64,000 nt of DNA from Hydrotalea sp021824365. GTDB lineage: Bacteria > Bacteroidota > Bacteroidia > Chitinophagales > Chitinophagaceae. Position 1 is the first letter of the stretch; the number at the start of each line of letters is the position of its first letter. The stretch lies in the NCBI RefSeq assembly GCF_027347335.1, contig NZ_DAIEQX010000052.1. One strand, 5' to 3'. Under the pieces are notes generated by a model. That model saw only the letters and a program-made list of their open reading frames with translations, was not told the origin of the DNA and made no database searches. Shown piece after piece: positions 9,571-17,986 of this stretch. A program made the translations under genes and the position numbers.

Positions 9571-10956
9571 TTATAAATCTTTTACAGCAACTTTAAATTG
9601 ATTGCCTCTGTCTTCAAAATTTTTAAATAAATCGAAACTGGCACAGGCAGGGCTTAATAAAACTGCATCTCCCTTGGTGGCCAGTTTAAAAGACTGTTCC
9701 ACAGCATCTTTAGCAGAATTAGTTTCAACAATTACAGGAACAATTTTTTTAAAAGCATCAACAATTTTTTTATTGTTGCTACCCATGCAAACAATTGCTT
9801 TTACTTTTTCACAAACCAAATCAGCAATCAGGCTGTAGTCGTTACCTTTATCAACGCCGCCTAAAATAAGTACCGTAGGCTTGTTCATACTTTCCAAAGC
9901 AAACCAGGTACTATTTACATTGGTAGCTTTGCTATCGTTAATAAACTCAACACCACGTACGGTTGCTACATACTCCATTCGGTGGGCCAGACTTTGAAAA
10001 TCATTTACTGCCTCTCTGATTTTTTCTTTTCTAATACCAACTGTTGTTGCAGCAATACATGCAGCCATAGTGTTGTAGGTGTTATGCTTTCCTTTCAAAG
10101 CAAAATCGTAAATACTCATGCTTACGCGTTCTTCCTGAATGCGTAACATCATTTGATCGCCTTTTAAGTAAGCGCCGTTTTTAATTTCGTGTTTCATAGA
10201 GAATGGTAAGGGGTTAGTATGAGTGATTGAAATATTGTTTAATTTTTGTTGAATTACATCATCGTCATCGCAATAAATAAAATAATCGTCGGTAGTTTGA
10301 TTTTCAATAATCTTAAACTTACTGTTGATATAGTTTTGAAAATGAGAATCATATCTATCTAAGTGGTCTTCAGTAATATTCAGTAATACCGCAATATGTG
10401 GTTTAAAAGCAACAATATCATCTAACTGAAAAGAACTGATTTCGGCCACATACCATTGTTTGGGAGCCAGGGCTACCTGTTTGGCAAATGAAATGCCTAT
10501 ATTACCTACCATGGCACAATTCATCCCGGCTTTTTCGAAAATATGATAGGTTAATGCGGTGGTTGTACTTTTACCATTACTTCCGGTAATAGCAATGATT
10601 TTACTTTTGCCACAATATTGATATGCTAATTCTACCTCACTTATAACGGGAATTCCTTGTTGTTGTATTTTCTCTATAATCCCGGTTTTATTAGATATAC
10701 CGGGGCTTTTAACAATAATAGCAGATTCCAAAATTTTATGTTCAGTATGTAATTTTTCTTCAAAATCAATTTCAAGTTGCTGTAACTCAGTTTTATATTT
10801 TGCAGCAATTTTATTTGCATCAGAAACGAACACAGAAAATCCTTTTTGTTTTGCAAGAATAGCAGCACCTACCCCACTTTCGCCGGCACCTATCACCACT
10901 AACTTTTGGTGAGCAGGATTTTCGAAGTTGATATGTTTCAATATATTAGGATGCAT
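9571..10956 (-). CDS. murD: UDP-N-acetylmuramoyl-L-alanine--D-glutamate ligase MurD
   Basis: MurD is a cytoplasmic Mur ligase adding D-Glu to UDP-MurNAc-L-Ala. The 461-residue protein has the N-terminal nucleotide-binding motif GAGESGVGAA near residues 23-32, the ATP loop ITGSNGKSTTT at 123-133, LNITEDHLDRYDSH in the central domain, and the C-terminal FINDSKATN and LSPACASFDLF motifs typical of MurD. It starts 10 bp after mraY, inside the dcw cluster. Confidence 0.97.
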   Translation of the reverse strand: MHPNILKHINFENPAHQKLVVIGAGESGVGAAILAKQKGFSVFVSDANKIAAKYKTELQQLEIDFEEKLHTEHKILESAIIVKSPGISNKTGIIEKIQQQGIPVISEVELAYQYCGKSKIIAITGSNGKSTTTALTYHIFEKAGMNCAMVGNIGISFAKQVALAPKQWYVAEISSFQLDDIVAFKPHIAVLLNITEDHLDRYDSHFQNYINSKFKIIENQTTDDYFIYCDDDDVIQQKLNNISITHTNPLPFSMKHEIKNGAYLKGDQMMLRIQEERVSMSIYDFALKGKHNTYNTMAACIAATTVGIRKEKIREAVNDFQSLAHRMEYVATVRGVEFINDSKATNVNSTWFALESMNKPTVLILGGVDKGNDYSLIADLVCEKVKAIVCMGSNNKKIVDAFKKIVPVIVETNSAKDAVEQSFKLATKGDAVLLSPACASFDLFKNFEDRGNQFKVAVKDL

Positions 10957-10966
10957 ATTATTTATA

Positions 10967-12280
10967 CTATCTTATTTTTAGTGTTACAATTGAAAGCAAC
11001 ACACAAAAAATGGTAATAATCCAAAACCGAACAGCTATTTTACTTTCATGAAAACCTTTTTTCTGGTAATGATGATGTAATGGACTCATGAGAAAAATTC
11101 GCCTACCTTCTCCATATTTTTTCTTGGTATATTTAAAATAAGCCACCTGAATAATGACGCTCAATTCTTCAATTAAAAATACACCGCAAAAAATGGGAAT
11201 CAATAGTTCTTTGCGCACAATAATGGCTAATGAAGCAATGATACCCCCTAAAGCTAAACTGCCGGTATCGCCCATAAACACTTGTGCAGGATAAGCATTG
11301 TACCATAAAAACCCAATACAGGCACCTACAAATGCACCTACAAAAATGGAAAGCTCACCCAAATTGGGTATGTACATAATATTCAAATATTCGGCAAACT
11401 TAAAATTGCCACTTACATACACAAATATGCCCAAACCTGCACCAATAATGGCGCTTACACCTGCTGCTAATCCATCTAAACCATCGGTTATGTTTGCACC
11501 ATTTGATACAGCAGCAATAATAAATGTTACTATTAAAATATAAATAATCCAGGTATAGGCTTCAGCCCCATTACCTATCCAGCTAATTAATTTGCTGTAA
11601 TTAAATTCATGATTTTTAGAAAATGGAATAGTGGTGATAGGTGTTTTTACTTCAACAAATCTTCTACTTTCACCTTCAATACTTTTCGTAAATACATTAG
11701 AGCCTTTTGCTACAATTTCTCCCGGTTGTAATGATTTGTTTACTTCTTTGGTAATGATTTCACGTTCAACAGTTACATTACCATTAAAATATAATGTTGC
11801 GCCGATAATAATGCCCAAACCAACCTGACCAATAATTTTACTAATACCAGCTAATCCGTCGCTATCTTTCTTTTTATATTGTTCGCCTCTTTTATTAGCC
11901 AGTCTTCTGGCTTTAATTTTAAAATAATCATCTAAAAAGCCAATAATACCTAACCAAACGGTACACAGCAACATAAGCCGTATATATACCTTACTTAGAT
12001 CGGCAAATAATAAAGTAGGAATAATAATAGCCAATAAGATAATGATACCACCCATTGTAGGAGTTCCTTTTTTCAGTTGTTCGCCCGCCAGACCTAAATC
12101 ACGAACAGTTTCGCCCAGTTGTTTGTTTTTCAGGAAATTAATCAAACGTTTGCCATAAACAGTTGTAATAATTAATGATAATAATATAGCCATAGCTGCT
12201 CTGAAGGTGAGGTATTGGAATACACCCGCCCCCATGATATTGTAGTGTTGTTTAAGCCAGCTAAATAGTTCGTATAACAT
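10967..12280 (-). CDS. mraY: Phospho-N-acetylmuramoyl-pentapeptide-transferase MraY
   Basis: MraY is a polytopic membrane enzyme that transfers phospho-MurNAc-pentapeptide to undecaprenyl phosphate, making lipid I. Family motifs are clear: KKGTPTMGGIIIL, GFLDDYFK with the catalytic Asp pair, NITDGLDGLAAG, FMGDTGSLALGG and PLHHHYQKKGFHESK. At 437 residues it is longer than the ~360 of E. coli. The extra length is a polar insert of about 60 residues (near 165-225) after the FNGNVTVE segment, and is predicted to be a loop. Such inserts occur in other Bacteroidota. Confidence 0.97.
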   Translation of the reverse strand: MLYELFSWLKQHYNIMGAGVFQYLTFRAAMAILLSLIITTVYGKRLINFLKNKQLGETVRDLGLAGEQLKKGTPTMGGIIILLAIIIPTLLFADLSKVYIRLMLLCTVWLGIIGFLDDYFKIKARRLANKRGEQYKKKDSDGLAGISKIIGQVGLGIIIGATLYFNGNVTVEREIITKEVNKSLQPGEIVAKGSNVFTKSIEGESRRFVEVKTPITTIPFSKNHEFNYSKLISWIGNGAEAYTWIIYILIVTFIIAAVSNGANITDGLDGLAAGVSAIIGAGLGIFVYVSGNFKFAEYLNIMYIPNLGELSIFVGAFVGACIGFLWYNAYPAQVFMGDTGSLALGGIIASLAIIVRKELLIPIFCGVFLIEELSVIIQVAYFKYTKKKYGEGRRIFLMSPLHHHYQKKGFHESKIAVRFWIITIFCVLLSIVTLKIR

Positions 12281-12307
12281 AGTTTATATTATTATCTGTT
12301 ATTGTTC

Positions 12308-13771
12308 CTATTTTTCAAATTTTGAAAATACTTCCTGTAGCACCTGTTTATCATCAAATGGATATTTGATACCATTTATTTCCTGGTATTTTTCGTGGCC
12401 TTTTCCTGCAACCAGAATAATATCAGCAGGATTAGCCATTTTAACCGCTTGCTCAATGGCTTGTTTTCTGTTAGCGATAGTTACATATTTTTTCTTAGCA
12501 GAAGCGGAAAGTCCTTTCTCCATATCTGCCAGTATATCCAATGGATTTTCTGTTCTTGGATTATCGCTGGTAAAAATGGCTTTACTGCTTAAATCACAAG
12601 CTGCCTGTGCCATAATGGGTCTTTTGGTTTTATCTCTATCGCCACCGCAACCCACTACCGTTATAATTTGCTGATAATCTTTTTTTAATTTTTTTAGAGT
12701 AGTTAGTACATTTTCTAAAGCATCCGGGGTATGTGCATAGTCTACAATTCCTATTACTTCTTTTTTACTAATAATATAATCAAACCTGCCTTCTGCGCCA
12801 GTAACACCGCTAAGTGCAGTTAATATTTTTTCAGCATCTTCTTTCAAACATATTGCTGTGCCATACACGGCTAATAAATTGTAAGCATTAAACTCACCAA
12901 TCAGTCTAAAATGCACTTCCTTTTTATTGATAAGCATTTGCAAACCTGTTAATGCATTGTCTAAAATTTTTCCTTTAAAATCGGATGATGCTTTTAAGCT
13001 GTAATAATATCTTGCTGCCTTGGTATTCTGCAGCATCACCTCACCCCTTTTATCATCTTTATTAGAAAGTGTAAAAGCTGTTTCAGGTAAATTATCAAAG
13101 AAACTTTTTTTAACCCGTGTATATTCTTCAAATGTTTTGTGATAATCTAAATGATCCAATGTAATATTCGTAAATATGGCACCGGTAAACTGTAGTCCCG
13201 TAATTCTATGTTGCTGAATAGCATGGCTACTACATTCCATAAATACATGCGAACAATTTTCGGTTACCATTTGATGCAATAAAGCATTTAAGCTAATGGC
13301 ATCCGGTGTTGTATGTGTTGCAGGAATAATCGTTTGATTTATTTGATTTTGTACCGTACTAATTAATCCGCATGTATAACCTAAACCAGAAAACAGTTTA
13401 AACAGCAAGGTGGCTACTGTTGTTTTTCCGTTAGTACCGGTGACTCCTACCAAAGTAATTTTTTCAGATGGGCAATCATAAAAATTATGGGCCATATAAG
13501 CTATAGCTTCATGAGAACTGTTTACTTTAATATAAGTAACATTTTTCTCAAATTGAAGTGGTAATATCTCTGCAACAATTACAGTTGCGCCGTTAGCAAT
13601 TGCTGCATCGATAAATAAATGACCATCTACCTGCTCGCCCTTAATGGCAATAAACACAGTATTGCTGGTAACTTTGCGAGAATCAATATGCAAACCAGAT
13701 ATGGCCATGTCGGTGTTGCCATATACTTCCTGCAAACGCACTTTATATAATATATTCTGCAATAACTTCAT
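12308..13771 (-). CDS. murE: UDP-MurNAc-tripeptide synthetase MurE (meso-DAP type)
   Basis: MurE adds the third residue of the stem peptide. The 487-residue protein has the ATP loop GVTGTNGKTT (109-118), the carbamylated-Lys region around HLDYHKTFEEY, and GRFDYI and VDYAHTPDALE in the C-terminal domains. The specificity motif DNPR at residues 403-406 marks the meso-diaminopimelate-adding type rather than the lysine type. It starts only a few bases after the ftsI stop and is followed by mraY. No murF is seen in the cluster, so murF must lie elsewhere. Confidence 0.96.
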   Translation of the reverse strand: MKLLQNILYKVRLQEVYGNTDMAISGLHIDSRKVTSNTVFIAIKGEQVDGHLFIDAAIANGATVIVAEILPLQFEKNVTYIKVNSSHEAIAYMAHNFYDCPSEKITLVGVTGTNGKTTVATLLFKLFSGLGYTCGLISTVQNQINQTIIPATHTTPDAISLNALLHQMVTENCSHVFMECSSHAIQQHRITGLQFTGAIFTNITLDHLDYHKTFEEYTRVKKSFFDNLPETAFTLSNKDDKRGEVMLQNTKAARYYYSLKASSDFKGKILDNALTGLQMLINKKEVHFRLIGEFNAYNLLAVYGTAICLKEDAEKILTALSGVTGAEGRFDYIISKKEVIGIVDYAHTPDALENVLTTLKKLKKDYQQIITVVGCGGDRDKTKRPIMAQAACDLSSKAIFTSDNPRTENPLDILADMEKGLSASAKKKYVTIANRKQAIEQAVKMANPADIILVAGKGHEKYQEINGIKYPFDDKQVLQEVFSKFEK

Positions 13772-13776
13772 GCTGC

Positions 13777-15885
13777 TTAGTTTAATGCTACCGTTAAGGT
13801 TTGTCCTTTTGATATGGCTTCACCAGGCATAATTGATTGTTCGGATACTTTCCCTACACCTTTTGCATTTACTTTTAATCCCATATTTCCACACAAATAC
13901 ATTACATCTTTTAAACCCATACCTTTTAAAGAAGGCATTCTATAGGGTTGATTTTTTTTACTGTAAAGAATTGCATTACCCCGGGTTCCGGCAATACCGG
14001 CCCAATCATCAATAACAGAAACAGAATCAGTTGTTTTTATGTTGAGAGATTTTGCAATACGCAACAAATCATTTTTATAGCCTACATAATTAAAATGCGT
14101 GCTATCATTTTTGGTTACAGCAAAACGTGTATTACTCTCTTTAACACAGAGTGTATAAAGCCTATCGGCAATTTCCTTAAATACTACACCTGCTACTGCG
14201 GCTCCATAAAATACTTTTGCAAAAGGTTTATTTTTAATTACTACAATACAGGTATATTCTGGATGATTGGCCGGAAAATACCCAGCGAATGAAGATTGAT
14301 ACACTTTATCAGAATAACCTTTATTTCCATCGGCAACTAAAGCAGTACCTGTTTTTCCCGCAACAGTATAAGGTGTATTTTTAAATAATTCTTTTGCAGT
14401 ACCATTTGTGCATACACCTTCTAAACTAGATTGTACTTGTTTTAATGTTGTATTGCTGCAAACTTTATCAATTAAAACAGTGGGTTCAATTTTCTTCAAC
14501 ACTTTACCTTCCTCCACAATTGCATTTACTAAGTAGGGCTTCATCATCATACCATTATTGCCAATAGCATTATATAATGTAAGGGTTTGCAATGGTGTTA
14601 CCTCCACATTATAACCAAATGCCATCCAGGGTAAAGTTGTAGCACTCCAGTTTTTACTGCCGGGTATAATGATGGTTGAATTTTTTTCACCAACCAAATC
14701 AATTCCGGTTATTTCATCTAATCTAAAATCATGCAATTTTTTAATGAATGCTTTAGGATTATTTTTATAAGCATCTAATGCCATTTTTGCCATGCCAACA
14801 TTTGAACTCAGCTCAAATGCTTGTTTTGCAGTAACTTCAAAATGACCATGCTGTTCTGCATCGTATACGGTTCTATCAGCAATTTTTAAAGTGCCACCCT
14901 GTAAGTTCACTGTTTGATTTAATGTAATTTTTTTATCTTCTAATAACGCCATTAATGTGGCCAATTTAAAAGTAGAACCAGGCTCTGATGCATTGATGGC
15001 ATAGTTGTAATTTTCATAGTAATTACCATCTTGTCCCTTTCCCAAATTAGCCATGGCTTTAATTTTTCCTGTAGCAGTTTCCATTACAATGGCGCAGCCA
15101 TGTTGCGCATCGTTTTGCACCAACATTTTCATAAGTGCATTCTCAGTAATTTCTTGTATCAGCACATCAATGTTGGTAATAACATCCTTTCCATTGATTG
15201 CTTCTGTTTCATAACCACCATCCACCGGAACACCCACTCCACCGGCAATGTAGCGAACAAGCCTGGTACCCGATTTGCCACGTAAAATGCTGTCGTAACT
15301 TAATTCCAACCCAACTTTAAATGAATCTCTATCTAAACCAATGGTTCTGAATGCCAGCATTTTATACGGGTTCAACCTAATGCTTTTATCATCGGTTATA
15401 AAACCACTTTTATTTTTTCCAAGACGAACTAATGGAAAACTTTTTAATGCTGTATATTGCTGATAGGTGATACTTCTCTTCAATAAATAATATCGAAATT
15501 TTTTCCTATATTCTTTCAGTAATATTCTTTTGTATCCTGCAGCAGTTTCATCTTTAAATAAATTAGCAAGAGAAATACTCAGCGAATCAATGTTTTCTCT
15601 AAATCTTTTTCCGTTTTTTTCGCGCAAGCCATCGGCGTCAAAATCAACATATATATCAAATTGCGGAATACTTGTACTTAACATCTCACCATCTTCACTA
15701 TATATAGTTCCCCGTTCAGCATCGGTTTCAACATAACGCTCATGTAAACTATCACTTAAACTTTGCCAGTAGTTTCCTTGTACCTGCTGAATATAAACGG
15801 CTTTGGCAAATATGGCAATACCAACACCTACAATTAAAATGTAAGTTAGGTACACTCTCCATAATATATCGCGTTTAACATCCAT
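13777..15885 (-). CDS. ftsI: Penicillin-binding protein FtsI (PBP3-like, with PASTA domain)
   Basis: FtsI is the class B penicillin-binding protein of the septum and the D,D-transpeptidase partner of FtsW. Of 702 residues, 11-31 form the single membrane anchor and a dimerisation domain follows. The transpeptidase domain has SxxK at S304-K307 (EPGSTFK), SSN at 360-362 and KTGTA at 511-515. The last ~60 residues (MPSLKGMGLKDVMYLC through QTLTVALN) are one PASTA-like repeat. It overlaps neither neighbour but lies 9 bp after ftsL. Confidence 0.96.
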   Translation of the reverse strand: MDVKRDILWRVYLTYILIVGVGIAIFAKAVYIQQVQGNYWQSLSDSLHERYVETDAERGTIYSEDGEMLSTSIPQFDIYVDFDADGLREKNGKRFRENIDSLSISLANLFKDETAAGYKRILLKEYRKKFRYYLLKRSITYQQYTALKSFPLVRLGKNKSGFITDDKSIRLNPYKMLAFRTIGLDRDSFKVGLELSYDSILRGKSGTRLVRYIAGGVGVPVDGGYETEAINGKDVITNIDVLIQEITENALMKMLVQNDAQHGCAIVMETATGKIKAMANLGKGQDGNYYENYNYAINASEPGSTFKLATLMALLEDKKITLNQTVNLQGGTLKIADRTVYDAEQHGHFEVTAKQAFELSSNVGMAKMALDAYKNNPKAFIKKLHDFRLDEITGIDLVGEKNSTIIIPGSKNWSATTLPWMAFGYNVEVTPLQTLTLYNAIGNNGMMMKPYLVNAIVEEGKVLKKIEPTVLIDKVCSNTTLKQVQSSLEGVCTNGTAKELFKNTPYTVAGKTGTALVADGNKGYSDKVYQSSFAGYFPANHPEYTCIVVIKNKPFAKVFYGAAVAGVVFKEIADRLYTLCVKESNTRFAVTKNDSTHFNYVGYKNDLLRIAKSLNIKTTDSVSVIDDWAGIAGTRGNAILYSKKNQPYRMPSLKGMGLKDVMYLCGNMGLKVNAKGVGKVSEQSIMPGEAISKGQTLTVALN

Positions 15886-15894
15886 TATTTTAGA

Positions 15895-16212
15895 CTATTT
15901 TTTATTAATATATAATTTTACAGGTAGTTCTTTATTAATTTGAATACCCATTGGTTCCACTTTTTTTAAAATTTCTGATTCTTCTGTTTTAAACATCACC
16001 TCACTTTTCAGGGTTTTAAATTGGTATTGTAAATCTTTAATCTCATTTTTGGTTTTGCTGATATCGCGAATGGTTTTATCGGCAAAGTGACCATTAGCAA
16101 TATACAAAACAGTTAAAAAACTAATAAATAAAATAAAAAACAGATTATCGGTTATCCATTCAGATTTAAAAAGCTTTTGTAATGGCTTTCCATTTTTATT
16201 ATTTTTTTGCAT
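15895..16212 (-). CDS. ftsL: FtsL-like cell division protein
   Basis: This is a small bitopic division protein of 105 residues: a basic cytoplasmic N-terminus, one membrane span (FFILFISFLTVLYIA, about residues 26-40) and a predicted periplasmic coiled coil (SKTKNEIKDLQYQFKTLKSEV). This matches the FtsL_3 pattern of Bacteroidota, in which sequence identity is low and position between rsmH and ftsI is the strongest evidence. FtsL works with FtsQ and FtsB-like proteins to activate FtsWI. Confidence 0.85.
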   Translation of the reverse strand: MQKNNKNGKPLQKLFKSEWITDNLFFILFISFLTVLYIANGHFADKTIRDISKTKNEIKDLQYQFKTLKSEVMFKTEESEILKKVEPMGIQINKELPVKLYINKK

Positions 16213-16229
16213 TTGTTACTATATAAGTT

Positions 16230-17129
16230 TTATAATTTTTCAGCAACCCGCAACTTGGCGCTTCTACTTCTGCTATTGGTTCTTAATTCAGTATCAGAAG
16301 GCACAATTGGTTTTTTGGTAATCAATTTAAAATCCTGTTTTTTCGGTGTTGAAACGAAAGGATTTTCATCTTCACCAATAGTACCTTTAAAATAATTTTT
16401 CACCAGCCGGTCTTCTAATGAATGAAATGTAATAATAGCGGCACGGCCTCCCTTTTTCAACACATTAGGTAATTGTATTAACAAATCATTCAACGCGCCT
16501 AATTCATCATTCACCTCAATACGCAATGCCTGAAATACCTGCGCAAAATATTTATTAGGATTACCCTTCACTATTTCAGATAAGGCAGCTTTACATTGCG
16601 CAGTTGTACCAACGGAGGTATGCTGACGATACTGAACAATATGTTTTGCTAAAGTTTTTGCATTTGTTACTTCACCATATTTTTCAAACAATAGATGCAA
16701 TTGTAGTTCTGAATAGGTAGCAAGTACTTTTTCGGCAGTTAATTCACTCCGGCTATCCATCCGCATATCTAATGGCCCATCGAAGCGAATTGAAAAACCT
16801 CTGGATGCTTCATTAAATTGATGGCTACTTACGCCCAAATCGGCCAAAATACCATTTACCTGATGCACACCATGCAATTTTAAAAATCGTTGTAAGTGCC
16901 TGAAATTTTCTGAAATGAATACCATTCGCTCATCGTTCGGAAAATTTTGAAAGGCATCTGCATCCTGATCAAAAGCAAATAATTTTCCATCTGTACTCAG
17001 ATGTTTTAAAATTGCAGAGGAATGGCCGCCACCACCAAACGTACAATCAACGTATATGCCATTGGGTTGTATGGATAGCATATCAATTGTTTCATTGAGA
17101 AGAACCGGTATATGGTAAGCAGCATTCAT
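16230..17129 (-). CDS. rsmH: 16S rRNA (cytosine1402-N4)-methyltransferase RsmH
   Basis: RsmH (MraW) methylates N4 of C1402 in the decoding centre of 16S rRNA, using SAM. The 299 residues show the HIPVLLNETIDML start typical of the family, the SAM-binding segment YVDCTFGGGGHSSAIL, the ILADLGVSSHQFNEASRGFS motif, and the C-terminal TFHSLEDRLVKNYF motif. It lies between mraZ and ftsL, the usual dcw position. Confidence 0.97.
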   Translation of the reverse strand: MNAAYHIPVLLNETIDMLSIQPNGIYVDCTFGGGGHSSAILKHLSTDGKLFAFDQDADAFQNFPNDERMVFISENFRHLQRFLKLHGVHQVNGILADLGVSSHQFNEASRGFSIRFDGPLDMRMDSRSELTAEKVLATYSELQLHLLFEKYGEVTNAKTLAKHIVQYRQHTSVGTTAQCKAALSEIVKGNPNKYFAQVFQALRIEVNDELGALNDLLIQLPNVLKKGGRAAIITFHSLEDRLVKNYFKGTIGEDENPFVSTPKKQDFKLITKKPIVPSDTELRTNSRSRSAKLRVAEKL

Positions 17130-17158
17130 TGTAGTGTAATTAAAAATGAAAACCAGAA

Positions 17159-17617
17159 TTATATACCTCGTTCTAATCCCAACATTACTTCTTTAGCTAA
17201 ATCGCTGAAAGCTTCCGGTGAAAAATCTTCAAAGAGCTGTTTGTATTTACCTGCATCCCAAATTTCAAATCGATCAATAGCTGCAGCCAATACAATATCT
17301 TTTTGCAAACCTGCATACTCTTTTAAAGAGGCCGGTAACAACATACGGCCGGCGCTATCCAATTCAACTTCAGTAGCACCCCCTAAAAACTGGCGACGGA
17401 ATTGACGTACTTTTGGGTCGAAATCATTTAACCGATTAATCTTATCAATAATGACTTCCCAGCTTTTAAAAGGATATAGTGTTAGGCATTTTTCAAAACC
17501 ACGACTGAGGATGAAACGAGATTCCCCTTCCGGCAACTGCTTTTTCAAGCCACCGGGCAACAGAAAGCGACCTTTCGCATCAACTGTAGCCTCATATTCG
17601 CCGTGAAATCCTTTCAT
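17159..17617 (-). CDS. mraZ: Transcriptional regulator MraZ
   Basis: MraZ is an AbrB/SpoVT-fold DNA-binding protein that forms rings and controls the dcw operon; it represses in E. coli and activates in Mycoplasma. The 152-residue protein contains two copies of the fold: DAKGRFLLPGGLKKQL (about residues 12-27) and DSAGRMLLPASLKEYAG (about 88-104). It is the first gene of the cluster. Four 10-bp repeats matching known MraZ operators end 21 bp upstream of its ATG, so autoregulation is likely. No Shine-Dalgarno sequence is evident. Confidence 0.96.
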   Translation of the reverse strand: MKGFHGEYEATVDAKGRFLLPGGLKKQLPEGESRFILSRGFEKCLTLYPFKSWEVIIDKINRLNDFDPKVRQFRRQFLGGATEVELDSAGRMLLPASLKEYAGLQKDIVLAAAIDRFEIWDAGKYKQLFEDFSPEAFSDLAKEVMLGLERGI

Positions 17618-17638
17618 TTTTAAAATTGTGGTTTAAAA

Positions 17639-17678
17639 TTACCATTTATTTACACAAAATAACACTTTTTCCCACTTT
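17639..17678 (-). promoter_or_regulatory. MraZ-type operator: four 10-bp direct repeats
   Basis: Read toward mraZ, the four 10-mers are AAAGTGGGAA, AAAGTGTTAT, TTTGTGTAAA and TAAATGGTAA. The first two fit exactly the AAAGTG[T/G]-N3 unit described for MraZ in Mycoplasma. All four keep the TGK core at the same 10-bp phase, as do the TGGGN boxes of E. coli. They lie 22-61 bp upstream of the mraZ start. The match is seen directly; binding by this MraZ is inferred. Confidence 0.75.
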
Positions 17679-17703
17679 AAATGTAAATTTTAGGCATTTC
17701 TAT

Positions 17704-17712
17704 TTATCCACA
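17704..17712 (+). promoter_or_regulatory. DnaA box (TTATCCACA)
   Basis: This is an exact match to the strong DnaA box TTATCCACA, in the A/T-rich region upstream of mraZ. Its partner at 17794-17802 is in the opposite orientation with 81 bp between them. Two exact 9-mers within 100 bp are unlikely by chance. With no dnaA, dnaN or box cluster here, transcriptional control or DnaA titration is likelier than an origin. Confidence 0.5.
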
Positions 17713-17793
17713 GAAAATAACATCGGCAAAGTCTTATTGACATTGAATTTCATCGATTTTTTGATAAAAATATCTGAATGAGATGTGAATTAG

Positions 17794-17802
17794 TGTGGAT
17801 AA
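17794..17802 (-). promoter_or_regulatory. DnaA box (reverse orientation, TGTGGATAA on plus strand)
   Basis: This is the exact reverse complement of TTATCCACA. It lies 185 bp upstream of queA and pairs with the forward box at 17704-17712. Function is inferred from sequence only. Confidence 0.5.
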
Positions 17803-17815
17803 GTGACACAAATAC

Positions 17816-17835
17816 TGTAAATACAAGCATTTACA
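17816..17835. promoter_or_regulatory. 20-bp palindrome, possible operator
   Basis: Perfect 7-bp arms, TGTAAAT and ATTTACA, are separated by 6 bp (ACAAGC). The size and symmetry suit a dimeric transcription-factor site. It lies 152 bp upstream of queA and about 200 bp upstream of mraZ. No T-tract follows, so it is not a terminator. The binding protein is unknown. Confidence 0.4.
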
Positions 17836-17986
17836 ATGTTTATAAGCCTTATTTTTGAAGGTTGTAATGAAGAAATGTGATCAGAAAATTGAAATAAGGG
17901 TTACCAGAAAATAGTAGCCAAACGCATCCCTCCATCCTCATCGACCATTGTTAAATGATAGCAGGATATAAAATAGTGATTGAATT

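Larger units (their letters stand above)
17618..17986. other. Divergent mraZ/queA intergenic regulatory region
   Basis: This 369-bp A/T-rich gap separates divergent mraZ and queA. It holds the MraZ-type repeats at 17639-17678, perfect DnaA boxes at 17704-17712 and 17794-17802, and a palindrome at 17816-17835. No open frame or RNA gene is evident. On the mraZ side a TTATTTTG string inside the repeats resembles a Bacteroidota -7 element with one mismatch, but no good -33 TTG sits at the right distance, so I do not call a promoter. Confidence 0.7.

Noticed and set aside
17618..17986. Replication origin
   Set aside because: Only two DnaA boxes, no dnaA/dnaN or other origin-linked gene nearby, and no cluster of boxes or 13-mers seen. 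A regulatory site is the simpler reading.
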